From: Nocardia acididurans | GTDB lineage: Bacteria; Actinomycetota; Actinomycetes; Mycobacteriales; Mycobacteriaceae | NCBI RefSeq assembly: GCF_016741815.1 | Contig: NZ_JAERRJ010000005.1 | Span: 495,860-559,859 of the forward strand | Length of the DNA: 64,000 nucleotides | Direction of reading: 5' to 3' | Shown: positions 1 through 7,553 of the stretch, one piece after another | Layout: each line of letters begins with the position of its first letter | How positions within the stretch are numbered: position 1 is the first letter of the stretch | Translations under genes and position numbers: made by a program | Notes under the pieces: model-generated | Told to the model about the DNA's origin: nothing | What the model saw: only the letters and a program-made list of their open reading frames with translations | The model's database searches: none

Positions 1-149
1 CCGGTGACGTTCAGCACGCGCGCGACGTTCACGCCCTTCCCGCCCGGCCGTACCTCCACCGCCCGAACCCGTTGCGCGCCACCGCGTTCCATCCGCTCCA
101 CGCGGTAGGTCACGTCATACGCCGGATTCGGTGTCACGGTCAGAATCAC
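1..149 (-). CDS. PfkB-type sugar-phosphate kinase, N-terminal part (1-phosphofructokinase / tagatose-6-phosphate kinase family)
   Basis: Only about 49 codons are present and the gene leaves the window at base 1. The start is a GTG at 149 whose GTGA overlaps the nagA stop, which indicates translational coupling. The N-terminus (VILTVTPNPAYDVTYRVE) followed by RPGGKGVNVARVL is the typical substrate-binding opening of the FruK/LacC branch of PfkB kinases: TPNPAxD, then GGKGxNVA. These enzymes add a second phosphate to fructose-1-phosphate or tagatose-6-phosphate. In an amino-sugar operon the most sensible job is phosphorylating the ketohexose-6-phosphate made by the upstream SIS enzyme, as AgaZ/LacC does in galactosamine catabolism. 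That assignment is inferred from context. The ATP-binding C-terminus cannot be seen. Confidence 0.85.
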   Translation of the reverse strand, partial: MILTVTPNPAYDVTYRVERMERGGAQRVRAVEVRPGGKGVNVARVLNVT

Positions 150-1321
150 GACAACCAGCTCCCCCGGTACAGCACGCGCCGCAATCGCAGCGCCTCGTCC
201 ACCACTATCAAATCCGCGTACGCCCCCGCCCGCAGATCGCCGACATCCCGTAGTCCGGCCGCCGAGGCGGGTGTGAGCGTGGCGGCCCGCACCGCATCGG
301 CCAGCGACACCCCGCACTCCCGCACCGCCCATCCCACACACTGCAGCAGGTGCGCGGTCCCACCGGCGATGGACCCGCTGGCCACCCGCGCCACGCCACC
401 GTTCACGAAGACCTCCTGCGGCCCGAGCCGGTACACCCCATCGGGCATCCCGGCGGCCTGCATGGCATCGGTGATCAACGCGACCCGCTCCGGCGCGGCG
501 GCGAAAACCATTGCCCCGAAACCGGAGTCGACGTGCACGCCGTCACCGATGAGTTCGACGGTCGCCTGCCCCTTCGCCGCGGCCGCGACCGCCGCGGCGA
601 CCGGCCCGGCCGCGCGGTGGTGCAGCGGCGGCATCCCATTGCCGAGATGTGTCACCGACGCGGCCATGCCGTTCGGCCACAACGCATCCCGGAAGGTCGC
701 GTAGGTCGCGTCGCTGTGCCCGAGGGAGACGGTGACCCCATGGCCGGCCAGCAGCTCCGCCACCTTCTCGAACCCGGGCAGTTCCGGCGCGATGGTCATC
801 ACCCGCAGCTGCCCGTCCGCGGCGGCGAGCAGCCGCCGCGTGAGCTCAGGGTCCGGATCCCTCAGATAACGCGGATCCTGTGCACCACAGCGGATTCCGG
901 CCAGGAACGGCCCCTCCGCATGGATACCGCCGATGATCTCGTCCGCCGCGAGTTCCCGCAACGCCGCCACCTGCGCCACCATGTCCCGCGGGCTCGCGGT
1001 GACGATTCCCGCCAGCACCGTGGTGGTTCCGAGTGACCGGTGGTACTCCGCCGCCGCGGCGGCTTCCGCCACGTCGGTGGTGTCGAACCGATTTCCCGCC
1101 CCACCATGATTGTGAACGTCCACCAGACCCGGCAGCACGGTCCCCACGTGGGCGGGCAACTCCGAATCGGGCCGTCGTGCAGCCCATTCCGCGGCGCTGC
1201 GCACCGCCACCACCCGCTCCCCCTCGACGGACACGACCCCGTCGTCGATCACATGGGAGGGGGCGACGATCCGCCCCCGAATATGCCGAGCATCATTCAT
1301 GTCCGCCCGCACCCCCGTCAT
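146..1321 (-). CDS. nagA: N-acetylglucosamine/galactosamine-6-phosphate deacetylase
   Basis: This cytoplasmic amidohydrolase removes acetate from N-acetyl-hexosamine-6-phosphate. The 391-residue product shows the family landmarks in order: PGLVDVHNHGG (metal-binding HxH strand, about residues 63-73), GIHAEGPFL (metal-ligand Glu), SLGHSDATY, THLGNGMPPLHHR, and LITDAMQAAG with the catalytic Asp. The length is usual for NagA. A later ATG at 1300 (MNDAR) is an equally possible start. It is third in a leftward operon: the kinase gene lies 93 nt upstream and the PfkB kinase overlaps its stop. NagA and AgaA are not reliably separated by sequence, so whether the substrate is GlcNAc-6-P or GalNAc-6-P stays open. 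Confidence 0.93.
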   Translation of the reverse strand: MTGVRADMNDARHIRGRIVAPSHVIDDGVVSVEGERVVAVRSAAEWAARRPDSELPAHVGTVLPGLVDVHNHGGAGNRFDTTDVAEAAAAAEYHRSLGTTTVLAGIVTASPRDMVAQVAALRELAADEIIGGIHAEGPFLAGIRCGAQDPRYLRDPDPELTRRLLAAADGQLRVMTIAPELPGFEKVAELLAGHGVTVSLGHSDATYATFRDALWPNGMAASVTHLGNGMPPLHHRAAGPVAAAVAAAAKGQATVELIGDGVHVDSGFGAMVFAAAPERVALITDAMQAAGMPDGVYRLGPQEVFVNGGVARVASGSIAGGTAHLLQCVGWAVRECGVSLADAVRAATLTPASAAGLRDVGDLRAGAYADLIVVDEALRLRRVLYRGSWLS

Positions 1322-1414
1322 TCCGGCCGACGCGATGCACGCCGTGGCGGAACCGACCGTGCGCGAGGAGACGGCGCAGGTCTTGTCCGCCGGGGCGACA
1401 CCGATTGCGCGGGC

Positions 1415-2383
1415 TCATGTCAGGGATCCGTGGCGAGCGAAGCGGGCCGCGCCGACCAGACCTGCGCGAGCACCGTATTCGCCGATGACGACCTGCGGTC
1501 CGGGGATGACGCGGAGCCGGTCGGTGAGCGCGTCGTGGAGTCGTTCGGCCAGGATCTCGCCCGCGCCCGCCAGGCCGCCGCCGAGCACGATCGCCTCGGG
1601 GCAGACGGCGTGTACGACGCCCACGAGCCCATCGGCGAGCGCGTCGACGGCGTCGGCGACCACCGCCTGGGCATCGGGGTCGGTCGCGATCATCGCGAAG
1701 ACATCTGCCGCACTGGAACATTCGCTTCCGGTGCGGCGTGCGTAGGCGCGGGCGATGGCGGCGGCGGAGGCGACCGTCTCGACGCAGCCGATATTGCCGC
1801 AGGGGCAGGGGATGCCGTGGGTGCGGCGGACGGGGATGTGGCCGTACTCGCCGGCCTGCCCGATCGCGCCGCGAACGAATCGGCCTGCCACCGAGAGAGT
1901 TCCGCTGATACCGGTGCCGATGATGATCACGCAGACGGTATCGCGGTCGCGGCCACCGCCGAAACGCCATTCGGCCCAGCCCGCCGCCGCCACATCGTGT
2001 TCGATGAGGACGGGCATGCCCCAGCGGTCGGTGAAGCGGGTGCCGACCTCCACGTCGCGCCACCCGACATTCGCGCTGAACACCGCGATTCCACGCGCCG
2101 AGTCCACGACGCCGGGCAGCAGGACAGCGGCACGGCGAACCCGCGTCCGGGCGGCGTCCGGCAGCGTTGCCAGCAGTTTGTCGCCGAGTTCGATCATCGC
2201 GTCGAACGCCGCTTCGCCGCGCGGGGTCGCGACCGCGTTGGCGGCGAGCACTGTGCCTGCGGCGTCGGATATCTCGGCCTTGATCGTGGTGCCGCCGACA
2301 TCCAGGCCCAGTACCAGATCATCCGCTCCCACCACCAGATCATCGCCGCCGGTTGTCGTGCTGCGCATCGGCTTTCCTGTCAT
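1415..2383 (-). CDS. ROK family sugar kinase (probable N-acetylhexosamine kinase)
   Basis: The 322-residue product is a complete ROK kinase. The phosphate-binding strand LGLDVGGTTIKAEI lies at about residues 25-38, and the zinc-binding ROK signature CPCGNIGCVET lies near residue 192. The ATG at 2383 overlaps the stop of the SIS gene as ATGA; a second ATG sits five codons in. ROK kinases phosphorylate glucose, mannose, GlcNAc, GalNAc or ManNAc at C6 or activate regulators. No N-terminal DNA-binding domain is present here, so this is an enzyme. Beside NagA and an ABC importer that delivers unphosphorylated sugar, it probably makes the hexosamine-6-phosphate that NagA deacetylates. Confidence 0.88.
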   Translation of the reverse strand: MTGKPMRSTTTGGDDLVVGADDLVLGLDVGGTTIKAEISDAAGTVLAANAVATPRGEAAFDAMIELGDKLLATLPDAARTRVRRAAVLLPGVVDSARGIAVFSANVGWRDVEVGTRFTDRWGMPVLIEHDVAAAGWAEWRFGGGRDRDTVCVIIIGTGISGTLSVAGRFVRGAIGQAGEYGHIPVRRTHGIPCPCGNIGCVETVASAAAIARAYARRTGSECSSAADVFAMIATDPDAQAVVADAVDALADGLVGVVHAVCPEAIVLGGGLAGAGEILAERLHDALTDRLRVIPGPQVVIGEYGARAGLVGAARFARHGSLT

Positions 2384-3324
2384 GAACCGAGGATGACCGA
2401 GCGGCTCAGGCTGCGTGGGTGATCGGGGTCCAAACCAAGGTCGGCGGCCCGGCGGACGCACAGGCGTTGCACGCGGACCAGATCGGCGAGGGGGTCGATG
2501 TCGCGGTGTTCGAAATGAGCGCCGGTGGCGGTGATTTCGGTGGCGAACCCGGCGGGTAGCGCACCCAGGCCCCAGACGACGCGGCCGGGGGCTGCGATGC
2601 TGATGGGGCCGTGACGGTATTCGGTGGCGAGGTAGGACTCCGTCCACGATTGGCAGGATTCACGTAGTTTGAGCGCGGCCTCGTCGGCGAGGGCGGCGGC
2701 GAAACCCATTCCGACGAATGTGATCTGGTCGGCGTAGCGCACCGCGTGCAGCGCGGTGGCCTCGTCTTCGGCCAGCACCGCGTTCGCCTGGGCGATCACG
2801 GGTGCGAGATCCTCCCCGAAGTGCCGACGCAGGATGGCCAGAGTCGTTGTGGCGAACCGGGTCTGCACCACGGATTGTTCGTCGGCCTCCTCGATCAGCA
2901 GCGGTGCGCCGAGCTCGAGCACGGGTGTGCCCGCGCTGGAACTGATCACCGTGCGCGCCGCCCCCGGCGGCAGCGCGCGCATGGCTTCGATCACCTCGGT
3001 GGTGGTGCCGGAGCGGCAGATCACCAGGTATCGGTCGTACTCGCGCCCGCCCGGCATCTGCCCGGCCGGCCAGGCGTCGGTGGCCCCGTGCCCGGCCCGT
3101 TCCCGCAGTGCCGCCACCGCCCTGGCCATGAAAAACGATGTGCCACAGCCGATCACCGCGACCCGTTCGCCGGGTGCGGGCAGCAGCGCGCGGTGGTCGG
3201 CCGCGAGGGATTCGGCGCGCGCCCACAGCTGCGGCTGGGTGGCGATCTCGGCGGCGAGGTGGGAGGCGGGGCTGGAATCGGGAGAGGTCAGCACCACAAC
3301 AGAGTGCGCCCGGTGATCGTTCAT
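2380..3324 (-). CDS. SIS-domain amino-sugar phosphate isomerase/deaminase (AgaS/GlmS-C-like)
   Basis: The 314-residue protein has two SIS domains of the kind found in the isomerase half of GlmS, in AgaS and in NagB-II deaminases. The first carries VIGCGTSFFMARA and CRSGTTTEVIEA; the second carries FVGMGFAAALADEAALKLRE and TEYRHGPIS, a typical GlmS/AgaS substrate-site loop. The N-terminal glutaminase domain of GlmS is absent, so the likely reaction is catabolic deamination/isomerisation of hexosamine-6-phosphate to ketohexose-6-phosphate. ATG 3324 (MNDHRAH) is preferred over the upstream in-frame start at 3360, which lies in the divergent promoter region. It is the first gene of the leftward operon. 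Confidence 0.85.
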   Translation of the reverse strand: MNDHRAHSVVVLTSPDSSPASHLAAEIATQPQLWARAESLAADHRALLPAPGERVAVIGCGTSFFMARAVAALRERAGHGATDAWPAGQMPGGREYDRYLVICRSGTTTEVIEAMRALPPGAARTVISSSAGTPVLELGAPLLIEEADEQSVVQTRFATTTLAILRRHFGEDLAPVIAQANAVLAEDEATALHAVRYADQITFVGMGFAAALADEAALKLRESCQSWTESYLATEYRHGPISIAAPGRVVWGLGALPAGFATEITATGAHFEHRDIDPLADLVRVQRLCVRRAADLGLDPDHPRSLSRSVILGS

Positions 3325-3340
3325 GTCAAATTTACGGCTG

Positions 3341-3359
3341 AACCAGTCAAAAACGATCA
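3341..3359 (-). promoter_or_regulatory. Putative DeoR operator in the divergent promoter region
   Basis: The divergent intergenic region between the SIS gene and the binding-protein gene holds, on the minus strand, TGATCGTTTTTGACTGGTT. Fourteen of its 19 positions match TGATTGTTAATGATTGATT at 7355-7373, in front of the secreted hydrolase operon. Both contain imperfect TGAtyGtt repeats, as expected of a DeoR-family site. The adjacent DeoR gene makes it the obvious candidate regulator. Binding is inferred. Confidence 0.45.
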
Positions 3360-3443
3360 CCAGTGCGTTAGATTCAGATCAAACGCCCGATCGGTCCGCG
3401 CATACAGCGTTCGGCCCGGCGGGTGCGATTGAAAGGTTTGTTC

Positions 3444-4697
3444 GTGAAAACTCCATTTCGCCGCGTTCTGGCCGGAGTCGCGATGCTCACCGCGGCGGTG
3501 CTCGCGACCACGTCGTGTGGGTTCGGCTCCGATGACTCCGACGACAAGGACCCGAACTCCATCGCCCTGCTGGTGCCCAGCTACAGCGACGGCCCCACCG
3601 GCACGAAGGCCCTGTGGGACGGCATCATCGCCGGATTCCAGAAAGAGAACCCGGACCTGAAGGTACGCCTCCAGGTCGAGTCGTGGGACTCGATCAACGA
3701 TGTGGTGCGCACGAAACTGCAGTCGCAGTCCACCACCCCCGACATTCTCAACATCGACGCCTACTCGACCTTCGCCACCGACGGCCTGCTCTACCCGGCG
3801 AAGGACATCGTCTCGGAATCCGTTCTGGCCGATATCGATCCGGGTTTCGCGTCGAACGCCTCCATCGACGGCACCCAGTGGGCGCTCCCCCTGTTCGCCT
3901 CCACCCGCACGCTCTTCTACAACACCGACCTGTTCGCGCGCGCCGGTGTCACGACCCCGCCCAAGACCTGGACCGAGCTGACCGACGCGGCCAAGAAGAT
4001 CCAGGCCCTCGGCGGCGGCATCTCCGGTTACGGCCTGCCGCTGGGTTCGGAGGAGTCGCAGGCGGAAACCTCCATCTGGACCTTCGGCGCGGGCGGCAAC
4101 TGGTCGGACGCGGGCAAGCTCACCATCGATTCGGCCGCCAACCTGAAGGGCGTGCAGGCCATGGCGGCGCTCGCCTCCTCCGGTGCGACACAACCGAATC
4201 CGGGCGCGACCAACCGCAAGGACGTGCTGAACTCCTTCATCCAGGGCCAGATCGGCATGGTGGAGGGTCTCCCGCCGCTGCTGGGCATGATCGCGGAGAA
4301 GAACCCGAACCTGAAGTACGCCACGGCTCCCTCTCCGACCGAGACCGGCTCCCCGGTGACCCTCGGCGTCGCGGACCATCTCATGGCGTTCAAGAAGGAC
4401 GGCGCGAAGCAGGCCACCATCAAGAAGTTCCTGGACTACTTCTACGCGTCGGCCAACTACACGAATTTCGTGAAGTCCGAACGCTTCATCCCGATCACCA
4501 AGTCCGGTCTCACCGCGCTGGCCGACGACCAGGTGACGAAGATCTTCGGCCCGACCCTGCCGGTGGCCCGCTTCTACCCGAGCAACAACCCGAAATGGGG
4601 TGCGGCGCAGGGCGCGATCCAGCAGCAGATGGGCACCATCACCCAGGGCGCGGACCCCGCCTCGGTACTCGCCAAAGTCCAGCAGGCCGCGAGTTGA
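3444..4697 (+). CDS. ABC sugar transporter, substrate-binding lipoprotein
   Basis: The product (417 aa from GTG 3444) is a family-1 extracellular solute-binding lipoprotein. A basic N-terminus (VKTPFRRVLAG), a hydrophobic stretch and a lipobox-like LATTSCG precede the mature protein. The fold landmarks fit the maltose/N-acetylhexosamine-binding class: FQKENPDLKVRLQ, TPDILNID, LPLFASTRTLFYNTDLFARAG and TPPKTWTELTDAAKKI. GTG 3444 is preferred because GAAAGG lies 7 nt upstream; a GTG at 3423 is possible. It captures sugar at the outer face of the membrane for the two permeases encoded directly downstream. The substrate is inferred from the amino-sugar neighbours. Confidence 0.92.
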   Translation: MKTPFRRVLAGVAMLTAAVLATTSCGFGSDDSDDKDPNSIALLVPSYSDGPTGTKALWDGIIAGFQKENPDLKVRLQVESWDSINDVVRTKLQSQSTTPDILNIDAYSTFATDGLLYPAKDIVSESVLADIDPGFASNASIDGTQWALPLFASTRTLFYNTDLFARAGVTTPPKTWTELTDAAKKIQALGGGISGYGLPLGSEESQAETSIWTFGAGGNWSDAGKLTIDSAANLKGVQAMAALASSGATQPNPGATNRKDVLNSFIQGQIGMVEGLPPLLGMIAEKNPNLKYATAPSPTETGSPVTLGVADHLMAFKKDGAKQATIKKFLDYFYASANYTNFVKSERFIPITKSGLTALADDQVTKIFGPTLPVARFYPSNNPKWGAAQGAIQQQMGTITQGADPASVLAKVQQAAS

Positions 4698-5590
4698 CCA
4701 GGGGCAGAAGCAGATTCACGGCGGGGCTGTCGGCCCTGCCGTGGATCGGCCCGGTACTGATCCTCATCGCGGCGATCGTCGCCTTCCCGGCCGGCTACAT
4801 GCTGTGGACGAGCACCCGTGATCTGAACGCCTACGGTCAGGATCGCGGCCCCGCCGGACTCGCGAATTACCGTGCGCTGTTCCGCATTCCGGAGCTCGGC
4901 TCGGTGCTGTGGCACACGGTGGTGTGGGTGGTCGCGGTGGTGGCGCTCACGCTGGCGCTGTCCCTGGCGCTGGCGCAGTTCCTGAACAAGGATTTCCCGG
5001 GCCGCACGGCGGTGCGCCTGGCGGTGCTGGTGCCGTGGGCGGCCTCGGTGGTGATGACCACGACCATCATCTACTACCTGCTGGACCCGAATATCGGTCT
5101 GGCGAACCGCTTCCTGGTCGATATCGGCCTGCTGGATCGCGGGTACGGCTTCACCAAGCAGCCGGGTCCGGCGTTCCTGGTGGCGATCGGCGTGGCCGTG
5201 TTCGTCTCCATCCCGTTCACCACCTACACGATTCTGGCCGGGCTGCAGTCGATTCCGGCCGAGACGCAGGAGGCTGGCCGGGTGGACGGCGCGAACGCCT
5301 GGCAGCGCTACCGCTTTCTGACGCTGCCGCAGCTGCGTCCGGCGATCGCGGTGGCGACCATCGTGAACATCATCAACGTGTTCAATTCGCTGCCGATTCT
5401 GCAGGTGATCACCGGCGGCATCTCCGGCTTTTCCGCGGACACCACGACTACGCTCACCTTCAAGCTGATTCGGCAGAACCAGCAGGTCGACACCGCGGCG
5501 GCGATGAGCGTGCTGAATTTCGCGCTCATCGTGGTGATCATCGCCGTATATGTGAAGGTGGTCCGCCCGACCGAACAGGTGGATGCATGA
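4694..5590 (+). CDS. ABC sugar transporter permease (MalF type)
   Basis: This 298-residue inner-membrane permease has six predicted membrane segments, starting at LPWIGPVLILIAAIVAFPAG. The cytoplasmic coupling loop ETQEAGRVDGANAWQRYRFL followed by TLPQLRP is the EAA motif that contacts the ATPase. The start is TTG 4694, which overlaps the stop of the binding-protein gene as TTGA. The reading frame is open far upstream, but that part lies under the binding-protein gene and is not coding. The partner permease follows with an ATGA overlap. Confidence 0.93.
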   Translation: MTRGRSRFTAGLSALPWIGPVLILIAAIVAFPAGYMLWTSTRDLNAYGQDRGPAGLANYRALFRIPELGSVLWHTVVWVVAVVALTLALSLALAQFLNKDFPGRTAVRLAVLVPWAASVVMTTTIIYYLLDPNIGLANRFLVDIGLLDRGYGFTKQPGPAFLVAIGVAVFVSIPFTTYTILAGLQSIPAETQEAGRVDGANAWQRYRFLTLPQLRPAIAVATIVNIINVFNSLPILQVITGGISGFSADTTTTLTFKLIRQNQQVDTAAAMSVLNFALIVVIIAVYVKVVRPTEQVDA

Positions 5591-6474
5591 CGACTGTGCT
5601 CACCCGCCCCGCGGATCCGCCCGCCGCGACGGAAACGGTTGCGCCGCGGCGGAAACGACGCCGCTGGGATCTGACCGCGGTCGGCGTCGCACTGGCCGCG
5701 ATCTTCCTGATCCCCTACATCGTAATGCTGCTCGGTTCGCTGAAGTCGCGGCCCGAGATCCTGCGCATCCCGCCGACGTATCTGCCCGAGCAGTGGCGGC
5801 CGGGCAACTACGCCACCATGTGGGACACCCCGGAGACGCCGCTGCCGTTCAATCTGGCGAGCACGATCATCATCTCCGGGTTCGCCACGCTGCTGGTGCT
5901 GGTGGTGGCGATTCCGGCGGCGTATTACACGGCGCGCAAACGGTTTCCGGGGAAGGCGGCGTTCCTTGCGCTGGTGCTGATCACCCAGATGCTGCAACCG
6001 ACGGTACTGGTGACGGGCCTGATCCGGGAGTTCTTCACGCTCGGCATCACCGACACCTGGCTGGCCATGATCCTGGTGAACTCGGCCTTCAACCTCTCGT
6101 TCGCGGTGTGGATCATGCATTCGTTCTTCGCCGCCGTGCCGGTGGAGATCGAGGAGGCGGCGGCGCTGGACGGCCTGTCCCGCCGGCAGACGCTGCTGCG
6201 GGTGAGCCTGCCACTGGTGTGGCCGGGCATCGTCACCGCGACCATCTTCACGGTGGTGGCCTGCTGGAACGAATTCGCCGCCAGCCTCGTGATTCTGACC
6301 ACGCCGGAGAATCAGCCGCTGTCGGTGGCCTTGACGAAGTTCATCGGCCAGTACGACACGTCTTGGCAATATGTCTTCGCGGTCTCTACGGTCGGCATCG
6401 TGCCTGTTGTCATTCTCTTCGCGCTCATCGAGAAGCGCCTGGTCGCCGGTCTGACGGCCGGGAGCGTGAAATGA
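5587..6474 (+). CDS. ABC sugar transporter permease (MalG type)
   Basis: The 295-residue product is the second permease subunit. After a proline-rich, basic N-terminus (APRRKRRRWD), membrane segments begin at VALAAIFLIPYIVMLLGSLK. The EAA coupling loop reads EIEEAAALDGLSRRQTLLRV followed by SLPLVWPG. The ATG at 5587 overlaps the preceding stop. No ATPase gene accompanies the importer within the window. A shared ATPase encoded elsewhere, of the MsiK type known from Streptomyces carbohydrate importers, is the likely energiser; this is an inference. Confidence 0.93.
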   Translation: MTTVLTRPADPPAATETVAPRRKRRRWDLTAVGVALAAIFLIPYIVMLLGSLKSRPEILRIPPTYLPEQWRPGNYATMWDTPETPLPFNLASTIIISGFATLLVLVVAIPAAYYTARKRFPGKAAFLALVLITQMLQPTVLVTGLIREFFTLGITDTWLAMILVNSAFNLSFAVWIMHSFFAAVPVEIEEAAALDGLSRRQTLLRVSLPLVWPGIVTATIFTVVACWNEFAASLVILTTPENQPLSVALTKFIGQYDTSWQYVFAVSTVGIVPVVILFALIEKRLVAGLTAGSVK

Positions 6475-6496
6475 CCACACCGACCGAAGGGCGGAA

Positions 6497-7285
6497 ATGA
6501 CGACAGCGGCCGATCGACCGCAACGCTGGAATCGCCTGCTGGAACTGCTGGCGGAGTCCGGGCGGCTGTCCGTGGAGGAGGCGTCCGAGCAGCTCGGCGT
6601 CTCCGCCGCGACCGTGCGCCGCGATTTCACCGCGCTCGCCGAACAGCAGCTGGCGACGCGCACGCACGGCGGCATCGTGGCGACCTCGGTTGCCTATGAA
6701 TTGCCCGCGCGGTATCGGCACGGCGACGAGGCCAAGCACCGGATCGCCGAGTACGCGGCCGGCCTGATCGATCCGCAGTGCGTGGTCGGCATGAACGGCG
6801 GCACCACGACGACGGCGGTCGCGCGCGCACTCGCCGGGCGCTCGGATCTGTCGAATTCGGTCGACGAGCAGTTGACCATCGTGACCAACGCGCTGAACAT
6901 CGCGTCGGAGCTGGTGTTGCGCCCGCACCTGCGCACGGTGTGCCTGGGCGGCACGGCCCGGCGCGAATCCTATGAGCTGTACGGCCCGCTGGCCGAACGC
7001 TCTCTGGCCGAACTGCGTTTGGACGCACTGATTCTGGGCGTCAACGCCATCTCCGCGGAGGGCGGGGCGCAGTGCAAGCATCTCGGCGAGGCCGGGGTGA
7101 ACGCCGAAATGGTCCGGCGCGCGGGCGAAGTCATCGTGGTGGCCACCTCCGACAAGCTCGGGCGCACCGCGCTGGCCCGTATCTGCCCCATCGGCCAGGT
7201 GCAGCGCCTGGTCACCGACACCGAGGCCGATCCGGAGGCGGTGGCGGAGCTGACGGCCGCCGGGGTGCACGTGGATCTGGTCTGA
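6497..7285 (+). CDS. DeoR/AgaR-type transcriptional regulator
   Basis: The 262-residue protein is a full-length DeoR family repressor. Residues 10-60 form the winged helix-turn-helix, with LSVEEASEQLGVSAATVRRD as recognition region and the DeoR hallmark RTHGGIV after it. The C-terminal effector domain starts around residue 90 (VVGMNGGTTTTAVARAL) and resembles a sugar-phosphate isomerase fold. Such proteins are normally released from DNA by a phosphorylated sugar intermediate. The gene ends the importer operon, 22 nt after the second permease, and the AgaR repressor of E. coli galactosamine genes belongs to this family. It is likely the local regulator of both operons and perhaps of the hydrolase operon downstream. 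Confidence 0.92.
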   Translation: MTTAADRPQRWNRLLELLAESGRLSVEEASEQLGVSAATVRRDFTALAEQQLATRTHGGIVATSVAYELPARYRHGDEAKHRIAEYAAGLIDPQCVVGMNGGTTTTAVARALAGRSDLSNSVDEQLTIVTNALNIASELVLRPHLRTVCLGGTARRESYELYGPLAERSLAELRLDALILGVNAISAEGGAQCKHLGEAGVNAEMVRRAGEVIVVATSDKLGRTALARICPIGQVQRLVTDTEADPEAVAELTAAGVHVDLV

Positions 7286-7300
7286 ACCTCCGAATTTCCG

Positions 7301-7333
7301 GAAGCCGCTCGGCGTTTGCCGGGCGGCTTCTTC
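7301..7333 (+). terminator. Rho-independent-like terminator after the DeoR gene
   Basis: GAAGCCGCTCGGC pairs with GCCGGGCGGCTTC over 13 positions with one G-U pair and a GTTT loop, and is followed by TTCATTG. It sits 15 nt after the stop of the regulator and separates the transport operon from the hydrolase operon. Confidence 0.85.
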
Positions 7334-7354
7334 ATTGCCCTACACAAGGGTTTG

Positions 7355-7373
7355 TGATTGTTAATGATTGATT
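7355..7373 (+). promoter_or_regulatory. Putative DeoR operator upstream of the secreted hydrolase operon
   Basis: TGATTGTTAATGATTGATT contains a direct repeat (TGATTGtta, TGATTGat) and resembles the site at 3341-3359. The stretch from 7340 to 7442 is markedly AT-rich for this genome, so it probably holds the promoter of the four genes that follow. Confidence 0.45.
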
Positions 7374-7442
7374 TCGCCATATACAACGCATAAACGAGCA
7401 GATACTGTACGAACACACCCCGTTCGACGGCAGGACATCCGC

Positions 7443-7553
7443 ATGACCCAGCTCCCCGACCCCGATGTGCTCAGCACGATCCTCGGCTATCTGGCCATGG
7501 CCCCGAACTCCCTCCTCCACAACCTCGGCCTGCTGCTGGGAGCCCTGCGGTGA
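7443..7553 (+). CDS. Small ORF (36 aa), possible coupled leader of the hydrolase operon
   Basis: ATG 7443 opens a 36-codon frame, MTQLPDPDVLSTILGYLAMA followed by PNSLLHNLGLLLGALR. Its TGA overlaps the GTG of the next gene as GTGA, the same coupling used by the following genes. The peptide is leucine-rich and weakly hydrophobic, with no recognisable domain. It may be a genuine small protein or a translated leader that couples translation into the CocE-like gene. A longer in-frame start at 7368 exists but lies in the AT-rich promoter region. Confidence 0.5.
   Translation: MTQLPDPDVLSTILGYLAMAPNSLLHNLGLLLGALR

Noticed and set aside
3341..3367. DasR-type operator (ACCAGT repeats) in the amino-sugar promoter region
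   Set aside because: The two ACCAGT elements are direct, not inverted, so they do not form the usual DasR palindrome. The DeoR-like motif explains the region better.
3614..4693. Long upstream extension of the first permease frame
   Set aside because: It lies under the binding-protein gene and is not membrane-like. The real start is the coupled TTG 4694.
6471..6500. Short ATG frame (MTTPTEGRK) between the second permease and DeoR
   Set aside because: It is only nine codons and carries the ribosome site of the DeoR gene.
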